This document shows positions 36,056 to 45,820 of a DNA stretch of 64,000 bases, one piece after another. Position 1 is the first letter of the stretch; each line of letters starts with the position of its first letter. This DNA comes from Streptomyces sp. WP-1 (lineage in GTDB: Bacteria; Actinomycetota; Actinomycetes; Streptomycetales; Streptomycetaceae), in assembly GCF_030450125.1 (NCBI RefSeq), contig NZ_CP123923.1:3720001-3784000 (forward strand), written 5' to 3'. Below the pieces are notes generated by a model that saw only the letters and a program-made list of their open reading frames with translations, was not told the origin of the DNA and did no database searches. The position numbers and the translations under genes were made by a program.

Positions 36056-36895
36056 ATGCCCGGACCGCCCGCCCCACCCCGCCCCCACGGCCTCGACCCC
36101 GACGGCTTCTTCCTCCGCGAGGGCTCCCTCGCGCGCGTGCCCGCCGCCTTCCGGCCGGTCGTGGCCGCCGTACGGGAGCGGTTGCCGGAGGTGTTCGGGG
36201 CGCGCCTGGACGGGGCGTACCTCTACGGGTCGATCCCCCGGGGCACCGCGCGGGTGGGCCGCAGCGACCTGGACCTGCTGATCGTCCTGCGCGAGGAACC
36301 GGCCGACGCCGACCGCGCCGCCGTACGCGCCCTCGGCGAGGACCTGGACCGGCGGTTCCCGGAGATCGACGGGGCCGGGACGCTGCTGTACGGCCGGGAG
36401 CGGCTGCTGAGCGAGCCGGAGCGGTACGACATGGGCTGGTTCCTGGCCTGTCTGTGCACCCCGCTGCTCGGCAACGACCTGGCCGGGCGGCTGCCCCGCT
36501 ACCGCCCCGACTCCCCGCTGGCCCGCGGGACCAACGGCGACCTCGCCCGGCTGCTGCCCCGCTGGCGCGAGCGGATCGCGGCCGCCGGGGACGACGAGGC
36601 CGCCCGGCGGCGCCTGGTGCGCTACATGTCCCGCCACCTCGTCCGCACCGGCTTCACGCTCGTCATGACCCGCTGGAACGGCTGGACGAGCGATCTGCGC
36701 GAGATGGCCGAGGTCTGCGGCGCGTACTACCCCGAGCGGGCCGCACAGCTGCTCACGGCGGCCGAGTACGGCCGGGAGCCCGTGGGCGACCCGCGGGTGC
36801 TGCGCGGCCACGTCGACGACCTGGGCCCCTGGCTCGCCGCCGAGTACGCGCGCGTGCACGGCGTGAAGAGCCAGGGGCCGGAGGGCGCGGCCTAG
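36056..36895 (+). CDS. Nucleotidyltransferase-domain protein
   Basis: A 279-residue protein of the polymerase-beta superfamily. Residues about 57-77, YLYGSIPRGTARVGRSDLDLL, contain the GS-x3-G motif and the DxD metal ligands. The C-terminal all-helical domain (ARRRLVRYMSRHLVRTGFTLVM) resembles that of aminoglycoside adenylyltransferases and MNT-type enzymes. The substrate cannot be read from sequence; antibiotic inactivation is only one possibility. Convergent with the MBL-fold gene, leaving under 20 bases between. Confidence 0.8.
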   Translation: MPGPPAPPRPHGLDPDGFFLREGSLARVPAAFRPVVAAVRERLPEVFGARLDGAYLYGSIPRGTARVGRSDLDLLIVLREEPADADRAAVRALGEDLDRRFPEIDGAGTLLYGRERLLSEPERYDMGWFLACLCTPLLGNDLAGRLPRYRPDSPLARGTNGDLARLLPRWRERIAAAGDDEAARRRLVRYMSRHLVRTGFTLVMTRWNGWTSDLREMAEVCGAYYPERAAQLLTAAEYGREPVGDPRVLRGHVDDLGPWLAAEYARVHGVKSQGPEGAA

Positions 36896-36913
36896 ACCGG
36901 CCCTGGACCGGCT

Positions 36914-37744
36914 CTAGATCAGGCCGTGCTCGCCGAGGTACTCCAGCTGGGCCCGGACCGAGAGTTCCGCGGCCGGCCACAGGGAGCGGTCGACGTCGGC
37001 GTAGACATGGGCGACGACATCGGCCGCGGTGCGGTGGCCGTTCTCGACGGCGGTCTCCACCTGGGCGAGCCGGTGGGCGCGGTGGGCGAGGTAGAACTCC
37101 ACGGCGCCCTGGGCGTCCTCCAGGACCGGACCGTGCCCCGGCAGCACGGTGTGCACGCCGTCGTCCACCGTGAGGGAGCGCAGCCGGCGCAGGGAGTCCA
37201 GGTAGTCGCCGAGCCGCCCGTCGGGGTGCGCCACCATCGTCGTGCCGCGCCCGAGGATGGTGTCGCCGGTCAGCACCGCCCGGTCGGCCGGGAGGTGGAA
37301 GGACAGCGAGTCCGAGGTGTGCCCGGGGGTCGGTACGACCCTCAGCTCCAGGCCGCCGGTGGTGATCACGTCGCCCGCTGCCAGGCCCTCGTCGCCGAGG
37401 CGGAGGGCCGGGTCCAGGGCCCGTACCCGGGTGCCGGTCAGCTCGGCGAAGCGGCCCGCGCCCTCGGCGTGGTCCTCGTGCCCGTGCGTGAGCAGGGTCA
37501 GGGCTATCCGGCGGCCCGCCTTCTCCGCCGTGTCCACGACCGCGCGCAGATGGCCCTCGTCCAGCGGGCCCGGGTCGATCACCACGGCCAGATCGGAGTC
37601 CGGCTCGGCGACGATCCAGGTGTTGGTGCCGTCCAGGGTCATCGCGGAGGCGTTGGGCGCGAGGACGTTGACGGCCCGGGCGGTGGCGGGCCCGGAGCCG
37701 ACCGCGCCCCTGGGCTGGCCGGGCAGCGCGCTCGCGTCGGTCAT
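36914..37744 (-). CDS. MBL-fold metallo-hydrolase, LACTB2/glyoxalase II-like
   Basis: A 276-residue enzyme with the zinc motif LTHGHEDHAEG (HxHxDH), the later His in VPTPGHTSDS, Asp in LTGDTILG and His in VLPGHGPVLED. A C-terminal winged-helix-like region (TAADVVAHVYADVDRSLWPAA) matches LACTB2-type proteins that cleave RNA or thioesters. ATG 37744 overlaps the upstream Nudix stop by four bases, so the two are co-translated. Confidence 0.87.
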   Translation of the reverse strand: MTDASALPGQPRGAVGSGPATARAVNVLAPNASAMTLDGTNTWIVAEPDSDLAVVIDPGPLDEGHLRAVVDTAEKAGRRIALTLLTHGHEDHAEGAGRFAELTGTRVRALDPALRLGDEGLAAGDVITTGGLELRVVPTPGHTSDSLSFHLPADRAVLTGDTILGRGTTMVAHPDGRLGDYLDSLRRLRSLTVDDGVHTVLPGHGPVLEDAQGAVEFYLAHRAHRLAQVETAVENGHRTAADVVAHVYADVDRSLWPAAELSVRAQLEYLGEHGLI

Positions 37745-38634
37745 GCGCGGCCTCCCCCGGTCGCGTCGGCGGGCGCCGGACTCGACGGAACGTGCTTGGT
37801 GAACTCCTCGTGCCCCGGCCAGGACAGCACGATCTCGCCGTCCGCCAGCCGGGCGGTGGCCTGCACCGGCGTCAGATCGCGCGCGGCGGCGGCCGCGAGG
37901 GCCTCGGCGGCGGTGCCGTACGGCAGCAGCTCGCGCAGCGCGGCGATGGTGGGCGGCATCATCAGCAGCTCGCCCCGGTCGTATCCGGCGGCGGCCTCGG
38001 CCGGGCGGATCCACACCGTGCGGTCGGCCTCCGTGGAGGCGTTCCGGGTGCGCTGCCCCTTCGGGAGGACGGCAACGAAGAACCAGGTGTCGTAGCGGCG
38101 CGCCTCGAACTCCGGGGTGATCCAGCGCGCCCAGGCGCCCAGCAGGTCCGAGCGCAGCACCAGGCCGCGCCGGTGCAGGAACTCGGCGAAGGACTGCTCG
38201 CGCGCGACCAGGGCGGCGCGGTCCGCCTCCCAGTCGTCGCCCGTGGTGTCGCCGACGACCGTGTCCGGGCCGGGCCCGGCGAGCAGGACGCCCGCCTCCT
38301 CGTACGTCTCCCGGACCGCCGCGCAGACGATCGCCTGGGCGCCGGCCTCGTCGACTCCGAGCCGTTCGGCCCACCACGCGCGCGGGGGGCCCGCCCAGCG
38401 GATCCGCGTGTCGTCGTCGCGCGGGTCGACGCCGCCCCCGGGATACGCGTACGCGCCTCCGGCGAAGGCCATGGAGGCGCGTCTGCGCAGCATGTGGACG
38501 GCCGGTCCGGCCTCGGTGTCCTTCAGCAGGAGCACCGTCGCCGCGCGCTTGGGGGACACCGGGGTGAGGGTGCCGTCCGCGAGCGCGCGGATACGGTCCG
38601 GCCACTCCGGGGGGTACCACTGACCGTTCGCCAT
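37741..38634 (-). CDS. Nudix hydrolase, NUDT19-like
   Basis: A 297-residue Nudix protein. The fold begins RAATVLLLKDTEAGPAVHMLRR, with FAGGAYAYPGGGVDPRD and the box core CAAVRETYEEAGVLL; a long insertion lies between the glycine part and the Glu-rich part, as in NUDT19-type enzymes that split CoA esters. Coupled by an ATGA overlap to the MBL-fold gene. Substrate unproven. Confidence 0.85.
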   Translation of the reverse strand: MANGQWYPPEWPDRIRALADGTLTPVSPKRAATVLLLKDTEAGPAVHMLRRRASMAFAGGAYAYPGGGVDPRDDDTRIRWAGPPRAWWAERLGVDEAGAQAIVCAAVRETYEEAGVLLAGPGPDTVVGDTTGDDWEADRAALVAREQSFAEFLHRRGLVLRSDLLGAWARWITPEFEARRYDTWFFVAVLPKGQRTRNASTEADRTVWIRPAEAAAGYDRGELLMMPPTIAALRELLPYGTAAEALAAAAARDLTPVQATARLADGEIVLSWPGHEEFTKHVPSSPAPADATGGGRA

Positions 38635-38722
38635 GGCCGGAGGCTATCCCGTGTAGGGCGAATGTTCGAGAGGTACCCGAGGCGCCGGGCGGCGCGGGCC
38701 GTGTCGGCGGTGCGGGACGGGG

Positions 38723-39187
38723 CTACGGGACCAGCTCGACCTGGATCTCGACCTCGACCGGCGCGTCCATCGGGAGCACCGCGACGCCGACCGCGCTGCG
38801 GGCGTGCACGCCCTTGTCGCCGAGGATCTCGCCGAGCAGTTCGCTGGCGCCGTTGAGCACACCGGGCTGGCCGGTGAAGTCGGGCGCGGAGGCGACGAAC
38901 CCGGTGACCTTGACCACGCGCGCGATCCGGTCCAGGTCGCCGGCGACGGACTTCACGGCCGCCAGCGCGTTCAGCGCGCAGGTGCGGGCCAGGTCCTTGG
39001 CCTCGTCGGCGGTGACCTCGGCGCCCACCTTGCCGGTGACGGGCAGCTTGCCCTCGACCATCGGCAGCTGGCCCGCGGTGTACACGTAGGCACCGGACCG
39101 CACGGCCGGCTGGTAGGCGGCCAGCGGCGGTACGACCTCCGGCAGGCTCAGGCCCAGACCGGCCAGCCTCTCCTCGACCGCGCTCAT
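38723..39187 (-). CDS. RidA-family protein
   Basis: A 154-residue YjgF/YER057c/UK114 protein. Motifs: AYVYTAGQLPMVEGKLPVTG, the conserved Asn/Ala region CALNALAAVKSV, and the C-terminal VHARSAVGVAVLPMDAPVEVEIQ with the Arg that binds the carboxylate of imine substrates in RidA. It probably removes reactive enamine/imine intermediates; the Glu normally near the end lies in VEIQVEL. Its start overlaps the DUF4177 stop (ATGA). Confidence 0.88.
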   Translation of the reverse strand: MSAVEERLAGLGLSLPEVVPPLAAYQPAVRSGAYVYTAGQLPMVEGKLPVTGKVGAEVTADEAKDLARTCALNALAAVKSVAGDLDRIARVVKVTGFVASAPDFTGQPGVLNGASELLGEILGDKGVHARSAVGVAVLPMDAPVEVEIQVELVP

Positions 39188-39342
39188 GCCTGCTTCTCCC
39201 GCTTCAGGTAGGCGACCAGCTGCTCGGGGTTCGGTCCGGGCACGACCTGGACGAGCTCCCAGCCGTCCTCGCCCCAGTTGTCCAGAATCTGCTTCGTGGC
39301 ATGGACGAGCAGCGGCACGGTTGAGTATTCCCACTTGGTCAT
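39184..39342 (-). CDS. DUF4177 small protein
   Basis: A 52-residue protein starting MTKWEYSTVPLLVHATKQIL with the characteristic EYxxV...LNxxGxxGWELVxV pattern (NWGEDGWELVQVV). ATG 39342 gives the family length; a longer start (MIGHSGYSRP) is less likely. Translationally coupled to RidA. Function unknown. Confidence 0.88.
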   Translation of the reverse strand: MTKWEYSTVPLLVHATKQILDNWGEDGWELVQVVPGPNPEQLVAYLKREKQA

Positions 39343-39442
39343 GGGCCGACTGTATCCGCTGTGACCGATCACTCCCTCGTCGTCTCCCCGTTATCCACAG
39401 CCTCCTGCGTGACGGTCGGCCGGACTGGTTAGTCTCGAAGAC

Positions 39443-40420
39443 GTGAGCAGGCTCCAGGTCGTCAGCGGCAAGGGCGGGACCGGAAAGACGACGGTCGCCG
39501 CCGCACTCGCGCTGGCCCTCGCGACCGAGGGGAAGCGGACGCTTCTCGTGGAGGTCGAGGGCCGGCAGGGAATCGCACAGCTCTTCGAGACGGAGGCGTT
39601 GCCGTACGAGGAGCGGAAGATCGCGGTGGCTCCCGGGGGCGGGGAGGTGTACGCACTGGCCATAGACGCCGAACTGGCCCTTCTGGACTACCTCCAGATG
39701 TTCTACAAACTGGGCGGCGCCGGCCGAGCCCTGAAGAAGCTCGGCGCCATCGACTTCGCCACCACCATCGCGCCCGGCATCCGGGACGTCCTGCTGACCG
39801 GCAAGGCGTGCGAGGCGGTGCGCCGCAAGGACCGCGGCGGCCGGTTCGTCTACGACTACGTGGTCATGGACGCGCCCCCGACCGGCCGGATCACCCGCTT
39901 CCTCAATGTCAACGACGAGGTGGCGGGCCTGGCGAAGATCGGCCCGATACACAATCAGGCGCAGGCCGTGATGCGGGTCCTCAAGTCGCCGGAGACGGCG
40001 GTGCACCTGGTGACGCTGCTGGAGGAGATGCCGGTCCAGGAGACCGCCGACGGCATCGCCGAACTGCGCGCGGCGCGGCTGCCGGTGGGCCGGGTCATCG
40101 TGAACATGGTGCGGCCCGAGGTGTTGGACACCGAGGATCTGGAACTCGTCCGGACGGTGGACCACACCGCCCTGGCCCGCTCCCTGTCGGCCGCCGGCCT
40201 CGGCGGCGCGCGGCGCGGCGGGAACGCGGAGAAACTGGTGGACCCGCTGCTGGCCCAGGCCGCGGAGTACGCCGAGCGCCACGCCCTGGAGCAGGAGCAG
40301 CGCGGTGTGCTCGGCGAGCTGGGGCTGCCGCTGCACGAACTGCCGCTGCTCGCCGAGGGAATGGACCTGGCGGGCCTGTACGAACTCGCCGCCGAGCTGC
40401 GTGAGCAGGAGGTGTCATGA
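39443..40420 (+). CDS. ArsA/GET3-like ATPase, first of a tandem pair
   Basis: A 325-residue P-loop ATPase starting at GTG 39443: [20 protein letters not shown], a deviant Walker A with the signature Lys. [18 protein letters not shown] is the switch II region. It lacks the Cys residues of metal-transporting ArsA, so arsenite export is unlikely; a targeting or partitioning role is more plausible. It overlaps the second ATPase gene by four bases (ATGA), and the pair probably forms a heterodimer. Next to wblA, an arrangement conserved in Streptomyces as I remember it. Confidence 0.88.
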   Translation: MSRLQVVSGKGGTGKTTVAAALALALATEGKRTLLVEVEGRQGIAQLFETEALPYEERKIAVAPGGGEVYALAIDAELALLDYLQMFYKLGGAGRALKKLGAIDFATTIAPGIRDVLLTGKACEAVRRKDRGGRFVYDYVVMDAPPTGRITRFLNVNDEVAGLAKIGPIHNQAQAVMRVLKSPETAVHLVTLLEEMPVQETADGIAELRAARLPVGRVIVNMVRPEVLDTEDLELVRTVDHTALARSLSAAGLGGARRGGNAEKLVDPLLAQAAEYAERHALEQEQRGVLGELGLPLHELPLLAEGMDLAGLYELAAELREQEVS

Positions 40421-41850
40421 CAGCCGAGGAGCAGGGCACGGCCGCCAAGCGCGAGACGGCGGCCGAGGACCGGGGCGAGGGCCGCGACGGGGCCGGGGGC
40501 CGGGGCGGGGCCGAGGGGCGGGAGGCGGCGGCCCGGCGGCTGGCGTCCTCCCGGACGCTCGACGTCGACGCGCTGCTGGACGACCCGAAGACGCGCATCG
40601 TGGTGTGCTGCGGCTCCGGCGGCGTCGGCAAGACGACCACCGCCGCCGCCCTGGGCCTGCGCGCGGCCGAGCGGGGCCGCAAGGTGGTCGTGCTCACCAT
40701 CGACCCGGCCCGCAGACTGGCCCAGTCGATGGGCATCGACTCCCTCGACAACGTTCCCCGCCGGGTGAAGGGCACCGACGGCGACGGCGAGCTGCACGCC
40801 ATGATGCTCGACATGAAGCGCACCTTCGACGAGGTCGTGGAGGCGCACGCGGACCGCGAGCGGGCGGCCGCGATCCTGGCGAACCCCTTCTACCAGTCGC
40901 TCTCGGCGGGCTTCGCGGGCACGCAGGAGTACATGGCCATGGAGAAGCTGGGCCAGCTGCGGGCGCGGGACGAATGGGACCTGATCGTGGTCGACACCCC
41001 GCCCTCCCGCTCGGCCCTGGACTTCCTGGACGCCCCCAAGCGGCTCGGCTCGTTCCTGGACGGCCGGCTGATCCGCCTGCTCACCGCCCCCGCCAAGCTG
41101 GGCGGCCGCGCGGGCATGGCGTTCCTGAACGTCGGGATGTCGATGATGACCGGCACCCTGGGCAAGCTGCTCGGCGGCCAACTCCTGAAGGACGTCCAGA
41201 CGTTCGTGTCCGCGATGGACACCACCTTCGGCGGCTTCCGCACCCGCGCGGACGCCACGTACAAGCTGCTCCAGGCGCCCGGCACCGCGTTCCTGGTGGT
41301 GGCGGCCCCGGAGCGGGACGCGCTGCGCGAGGCCGCGTACTTCGTGGAGCGGCTGGCCGCGGAGGACATGCCGCTGGTGGGTCTGGTGCTCAACCGGGTG
41401 CACGGCAGCGGCGCGGGCCGGCTGTCGGCCGAGCGGGCGCTGGACGCCGCGGAAAATCTTGCGGACCACGGCATTGTGGATCAGGGGGGCGGGAAAGCTG
41501 GACTTCGTAACTCTCCCGACACGTACGGCAGTTCACAACCTCACGCATCCGAGAGCGCAACCGGCACCGACACATCCGGCACTTCCCACGACGGCTCCCC
41601 CACCGACGAGGAACGTTCCGTCGACCGGCTCGCCGAGGGCCTGCTGAGGCTGCACGCCGAACGCATGCATCTCCTGGCACGCGAGCAGCGCACGCGTGAC
41701 CGCTTCACCGCCCGCCACCCCGAGGTGGCGGTGGTCGACGTACCCGCCCTGCCCGGCGATGTGCACGACCTCACGGGCCTGCGCGACATCGGCGACCGCC
41801 TCGCGGCGGGCGCGCCCACGGAGCCCACGGAGCGCGCGGAACCGTCCTAG
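40417..41850 (+). CDS. ArsA/GET3-like ATPase, second of a tandem pair
   Basis: A 477-residue ATPase, larger than its partner. The P-loop is [18 protein letters not shown] (about residues 64-81), preceded by about 45 residues of Glu/Gly/Arg-rich linker. Switch I is [14 protein letters not shown] and switch [16 protein letters not shown]. About residues 348-405 are a Ser/Thr/Gly-rich insertion ([20 protein letters not shown]) of skewed composition, probably disordered. The C-terminus ends [19 protein letters not shown]. Co-translated with the first ATPase. Confidence 0.88.
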   Translation: MTAEEQGTAAKRETAAEDRGEGRDGAGGRGGAEGREAAARRLASSRTLDVDALLDDPKTRIVVCCGSGGVGKTTTAAALGLRAAERGRKVVVLTIDPARRLAQSMGIDSLDNVPRRVKGTDGDGELHAMMLDMKRTFDEVVEAHADRERAAAILANPFYQSLSAGFAGTQEYMAMEKLGQLRARDEWDLIVVDTPPSRSALDFLDAPKRLGSFLDGRLIRLLTAPAKLGGRAGMAFLNVGMSMMTGTLGKLLGGQLLKDVQTFVSAMDTTFGGFRTRADATYKLLQAPGTAFLVVAAPERDALREAAYFVERLAAEDMPLVGLVLNRVHGSGAGRLSAERALDAAENLADHGIVDQGGGKAGLRNSPDTYGSSQPHASESATGTDTSGTSHDGSPTDEERSVDRLAEGLLRLHAERMHLLAREQRTRDRFTARHPEVAVVDVPALPGDVHDLTGLRDIGDRLAAGAPTEPTERAEPS

Positions 41851-41967
41851 CGGACGCGGCCCGCACGGCGAACACGTTCCGCACGGCGGACACGGCCCGT
41901 CCCAGCGGACGCGGTCGCGCTCACCTGGTCTCCTGGCCGGACCCGAGAGGCCTCGGGCCCGCGGTGC

Positions 41968-42306
41968 TCAGCTCACGGCCGCGTAGTTCTCGTACACCTC
42001 GTCGCTGTCGAGGCTCACGAAGCCGCTGCCGCGCTCGTACTCCGAGCGGGCGGTCTCCAGCAGCCTGCGCCAGGAGGTCACGGTGGGCCGCCGGCGCAGC
42101 AGGGCGCGGCGCTCCCGCTCCGTCATGCCTCCCCACACGCCGAACTCGACGCGATTGTCCAGCGCGTCCGCCAGGCACTCGGTGCGTACCGGACATCCGG
42201 TGCACACCGCCTTGGCTCTGTTCTGCGCTGCTCCTTGAACGAACAGTTCATCCGGATCGGTAGTGCGGCAGGCAGCCTGCGCACTCCAGTCGGTTACCCA
42301 GCCCAT
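41968..42306 (-). CDS. wblA: WhiB-like regulator WblA
   Basis: A 112-residue WhiB-family iron-sulfur regulator. Starting at MGWVTDWSAQ (ATG 42306), the four cluster ligands are Cys13, Cys35, Cys38 and Cys44 (C-x21-C-x2-C-x5-C), followed by the turn GVWGGMTERERRALLRRR, the DNA-binding GVWGG plus basic tail. In Streptomyces WblA controls sporulation and represses antibiotic production. An upstream ATG would add 19 residues (MNMPLPPWGS) but the shorter form has the known length. The long non-coding DNA upstream suggests complex regulation. Confidence 0.95.
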   Translation of the reverse strand: MGWVTDWSAQAACRTTDPDELFVQGAAQNRAKAVCTGCPVRTECLADALDNRVEFGVWGGMTERERRALLRRRPTVTSWRRLLETARSEYERGSGFVSLDSDEVYENYAAVS

Positions 42307-42800
42307 ACCGGCGCCGTCCTCTCCCGAATCGAGGCTCCCCCACGGCGGCAGCGGCATATTCACCGCCGCCAGTTGAGGACGTTACGGAAGGTGGGGACAG
42401 CGCAACACCCCCGTCGGGCCCAATCTTGAATGGCCCGAACGGACTATGGGTAAGCGGCAGATCACCCGCGGGAGTGAGCTGGCGACATATGCGACTGTCC
42501 CGGCAAACCAGGACAGCTACGGTGCGCCACAGCGGGCATCAGGTGACACACGAGGCGCAATCGGACGCGGCTCGGGGCACGACACGGGTGGTTCGCGACG
42601 CTTCGGGACGCCGGACGCAGTGGTACGGGGCCGCACCGCTGTGACAGTTGGGAGCAGCTTAGGCCAAGGGCTGCACGCCTGTCCGGCAAATGGAAACGTA
42701 GGCAGGTCAGGCGGCCCGCGGGGCCCCGTACCGGTCACGGAACATCCCGAAGGCAAGCCGCTCCCTCAGAACGCTCAGGAGTACGGATTAGGCTGCCCCC
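42307..42800. other. Long upstream region shared by wblA and the PBP gene
   Basis: About 490 bases between divergent genes. No protein gene is convincing: short frames on the plus strand have no ribosome site. The size is consistent with a long wblA leader and multiple regulator sites, which cannot be resolved by eye. Confidence 0.45.
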
Positions 42801-45155
42801 ATGCCAAAGAAGCGCTCGGGCGGTGGTCTGTCGCCGTTGCAGCAGGCCGCGAAGTTCCTCGGTGTCAGTGTGCTCGCGGGAGCCGTGATGGCGGGCATCG
42901 CGCTGCCCGCGGCCGGCGCCCTGGGCCTCGCGGCCAAGGGCTCGGTCAAGAGCTTCGACGAGATCCCGGCCAACCTGAAGAGTCCCCAGCTCAGTCAGCG
43001 CACGACGATCCTGGACGCCAAGGGCGCGCAGATCGCGAGCGTGTACAGCAGGGACCGTACGGTGGTCGACCTCAAGGACATCTCGCCGTACATGCAGAAG
43101 GCGATCGTCGCGATCGAGGACTCGCGCTTCTACCAGCACGGCGCGATCGACCTCAAGGGCGTGCTGCGCGCCCTGAACAAGAACGCGCAGGAGGGCGGGG
43201 TCGCGCAGGGCGCCTCCACGCTCACCCAGCAGCTGGTGAAGAACTACTTCATCGAGGAGGCCGGCGACGACCCGACGAAGGTCGCCGAGGCCACCCAGCA
43301 GACCATGGGCCGCAAGGTCCGGGAGCTGAAGTACGCGATCCAGATCGAGGAAGAGCTCGGCAAGAAGAAGATCCTCGAGAACTACCTGAACATCACCTTC
43401 TTCGGTGAGCAGGCGTACGGCGTGGAGGCCGCCTCCGAGCGGTACTTCTCCAAGCACGCCAAGGACCTGAGCCTCCAGGAGTCCGCGCTGCTGGCCGGCA
43501 TCGTGCAGTCCCCGAGCCGCTACGACCCGGTCAACGACGAGGCGGAGGCCACCAAGCGCCGCAACACCGTGCTCCAGCGCATGGCGGAGCTGGGCGACAT
43601 CTCCCCGCAGGAAGCCGCCCAGGCCAAGCGCGAGCCGCTCGGCCTCAAGCCCAGCCAGCCGAAGAACGGCTGCATCACCGCCGTCCAGGGCGCCGGTTTC
43701 TTCTGCGACTACGTGCGCGAGGTCTTCCTCACCGACCCGGTCTTCGGCAAGACCAAGGAGGCGCGCGCGAAGCTGTGGAACCAGGGCGGTCTGACGATCC
43801 GTACGACGCTCGACCCGCAGGCCCAGCAGTCCGTGCAGAACTCCATCAAGGAGCACGTCTACAAGTCCGACCAGGTGGCGACGGCCGCGACGATCGTCGA
43901 GCCGGGCACCGGCAAGATCCTCGCCATGGGCCAGTCCCGGCCGTACGGCTTCGGCACGAACGAGACGCAGATCAACCTGTCGGTGAACCAGGGCATGGGC
44001 GGCGGCGCGGGCTACCAGCCGGGTTCGACGTTCAAGCCGATCGTCGCGGCGGCCGCGATCGAGGGCGGCAAGTCCCCGACACAGCAGTACTCGTCGCCGT
44101 ACGAGATGCCGTACCCGAGCCCGGTGGCCGCCTGCAACGGCAAGATCTGGCGCAACGACCCGGCCAAGCCGGCCAAGCTGACCAACGAGAACGAGTCGGA
44201 GCACGGGCCGTACGGCATGAAGGAGGCGACCGCCAAGTCGGTCAACACCTACTACGTGCAGCTGATCAGCGACATCGGCATCTGCCCGGTGATCGACATG
44301 GCGAAGAAGATGGGCGTGGCGCGCGCCGACGGCCGCCAGATCGACCAGGCCCCCTCGATCGCGCTCGGCACCCAGGAGATGTCCCCGCTGACGATGGCGA
44401 ACGCGTACGCCACCTTCGCCTCGCGCGGCATGTACTGCACCCCGGTCGCCATCGAGTCGGTCACCCAGACGACCGGCAGCCGGGTGAAGTCCCTGCCGGT
44501 GCCGCGTTCGACCTGCTCGCGCGCGATGTCCGAGAGGACGGCGGACACCGTCAGCACGCTCCTCAAGGGCGTGGTCGAGGACGGCACCGGCCAGGAGGCG
44601 GGTCTCGGCGACCGCCCGAGCGCGGGCAAGACCGGTACGACGGACGAGCGCTTCGCCGCCTGGTTCGTCGGCTACACGCCGAACATGGCGGGCGCGGTCT
44701 GGGTCGGCGACCCGCAGCACCGGCGCCACATGGTCGACATCACCATCGGCGGCATCCCGCACGACAAGGTCTACGGCGGTGAGGTCCCCGGCCCGATCTG
44801 GCGCGACATGATGAACGGCGCCCTGGAGGGCAAGCCGACCGAGGACTTCAACCTGGTCGACATCCCGGACGACAACGGCTCCGGCGACAACCACCAGGGA
44901 CAGGTCCCGGGGCAGGGCCAGGGGCAAGGGCAGGGTCAGGGTCAGGGTCAGGGCAACAACGGCGGTCAGCACGGCGGCGCCGACGGCGGCGGCCGCGGAC
45001 AGCTGATCGGCGGCCTGCTCGGCGGTCTGACCGGCGGCGGCGCGACCGGCGGCGGTGACAACGGCGGCGCGGTGCCGCCCGGCACCGTCATCCAGGGGCA
45101 GACGAACGGCGGCGCGAACGGCCGGGCGGTCGGAGGGACCGGCGGCCGCCGCTAG
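42801..45155 (+). CDS. Bifunctional penicillin-binding protein (class A)
   Basis: A 784-residue peptidoglycan synthase. After a short basic N-terminus and one membrane helix (about 22-42), the glycosyltransferase 51 domain shows AIVAIEDSRFYQHGAIDLKG, QGASTLTQQLVKN and KKKILENYLNITFFG. The transpeptidase has the active Ser in PGSTFKP (SxxK), AKSVNT (SxN) and SAGKTGTTD (KTG). The C-terminal about 110 residues are a Gln/Gly repeat (GQGQGQGQ) and Gly/Asn-rich tail, built from a hexanucleotide repeat near 44900-44960. Plus strand, followed by a strong terminator. Confidence 0.96.
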   Translation: MPKKRSGGGLSPLQQAAKFLGVSVLAGAVMAGIALPAAGALGLAAKGSVKSFDEIPANLKSPQLSQRTTILDAKGAQIASVYSRDRTVVDLKDISPYMQKAIVAIEDSRFYQHGAIDLKGVLRALNKNAQEGGVAQGASTLTQQLVKNYFIEEAGDDPTKVAEATQQTMGRKVRELKYAIQIEEELGKKKILENYLNITFFGEQAYGVEAASERYFSKHAKDLSLQESALLAGIVQSPSRYDPVNDEAEATKRRNTVLQRMAELGDISPQEAAQAKREPLGLKPSQPKNGCITAVQGAGFFCDYVREVFLTDPVFGKTKEARAKLWNQGGLTIRTTLDPQAQQSVQNSIKEHVYKSDQVATAATIVEPGTGKILAMGQSRPYGFGTNETQINLSVNQGMGGGAGYQPGSTFKPIVAAAAIEGGKSPTQQYSSPYEMPYPSPVAACNGKIWRNDPAKPAKLTNENESEHGPYGMKEATAKSVNTYYVQLISDIGICPVIDMAKKMGVARADGRQIDQAPSIALGTQEMSPLTMANAYATFASRGMYCTPVAIESVTQTTGSRVKSLPVPRSTCSRAMSERTADTVSTLLKGVVEDGTGQEAGLGDRPSAGKTGTTDERFAAWFVGYTPNMAGAVWVGDPQHRRHMVDITIGGIPHDKVYGGEVPGPIWRDMMNGALEGKPTEDFNLVDIPDDNGSGDNHQGQVPGQGQGQGQGQGQGQGNNGGQHGGADGGGRGQLIGGLLGGLTGGGATGGGDNGGAVPPGTVIQGQTNGGANGRAVGGTGGRR

Positions 45156-45180
45156 GGCCGCTCCTTCGGATCTCGTACGA

Positions 45181-45220
45181 CGGCGGGGCCGCACCCTTTG
45201 TTCCGGGTGCGGCCCCGCCG
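45181..45220. terminator. Bidirectional terminator after the PBP gene
   Basis: 16-bp perfect stem CGGCGGGGCCGCACCC / complement, loop TTTGTTCC, between the convergent PBP and YqeY genes. Confidence 0.93.
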
Positions 45221-45258
45221 CCGTACTGTCCTGGTCGTGCCGCTCTCGGTCCCCGGGG

Positions 45259-45726
45259 TCAGCCCTGGAGGAGCTTCTTCACCGCGGCGGCGACGCGGCC
45301 GCCCTCGGCCCGGCCGGCCACCTTGGGGTTCACGATCTTCATGACGGCGCCCATGGCCCGCGGCCCCTCGGCACCCGCCGCCCGGGCCTCCGCGACGGCC
45401 TCGGCGACGATCGCGTTCAGCTCGTCGTCGGACAGCTGCTGGGGCAGGTACTCGGCGAGCACCTCGCCCTCCGCCTTCTCCCGCTCGGCGGACTCGGCGC
45501 GGCCGCCCTTCGCGAAGGCGTCGGCCGCCTCGCGGCGCTTCTTCGCCTCGCGGGTGATCACCTTGAGGACCTCGTCGTCGGACAGCTCCCGCTTCTCCTT
45601 GCCCGCGACCTCCTCATTGGTGATCGCCGAGAGGGTCAGCCGGAGCGTCGAGGAGCGGAGCTCGTTGCGCTCCTTGATCGCGGTGTTGAGGTCGTCCTGG
45701 AGCTTCGACTTGAGCGTGGTGGTCAT
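45259..45726 (-). CDS. GatB/YqeY-domain protein
   Basis: A 155-residue YqeY protein: MTTTLKSKLQDDLNTAIKER, an all-helical N-terminal part with LRLTLSAITNEEVA, and the GatB/YqeY C-terminal bundle LAEYLPQQLSDDELNAIVAEAV ending GAVMKIVNPKVAGRAEGGRV. Related to the tRNA-recognition domain of GatB amidotransferase, but free-standing; its role is unknown. Confidence 0.93.
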   Translation of the reverse strand: MTTTLKSKLQDDLNTAIKERNELRSSTLRLTLSAITNEEVAGKEKRELSDDEVLKVITREAKKRREAADAFAKGGRAESAEREKAEGEVLAEYLPQQLSDDELNAIVAEAVAEARAAGAEGPRAMGAVMKIVNPKVAGRAEGGRVAAAVKKLLQG

Positions 45727-45820
45727 GTGGTCGATTGTCTCAGGTGCGGGGCGGGCGGTGCCTGCCGATTTAACGGGCGGCCGGTCCCGGGTGGCGGCCG
45801 CGGTCTGACACGATGGTCAT

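Noticed and set aside
36056..36895. Calling the nucleotidyltransferase an aminoglycoside-resistance gene
   Set aside because: Only the general fold motif is visible and the genomic setting is core housekeeping; resistance would be a guess.
39443..41850. Arsenite-efflux ATPase annotation for the ArsA-like pair
   Set aside because: Metal-binding cysteines and any arsB, arsC or arsR neighbour are missing.
42426..42644. 72-codon plus-strand frame in the wblA upstream region
   Set aside because: Composition is not protein-like and no ribosome site is present; it lies in a control region.
44900..44960. Short direct repeats resembling a CRISPR array
   Set aside because: They are contiguous hexamers inside the PBP gene with no spacers. 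No CRISPR array or cas gene was seen in the window.
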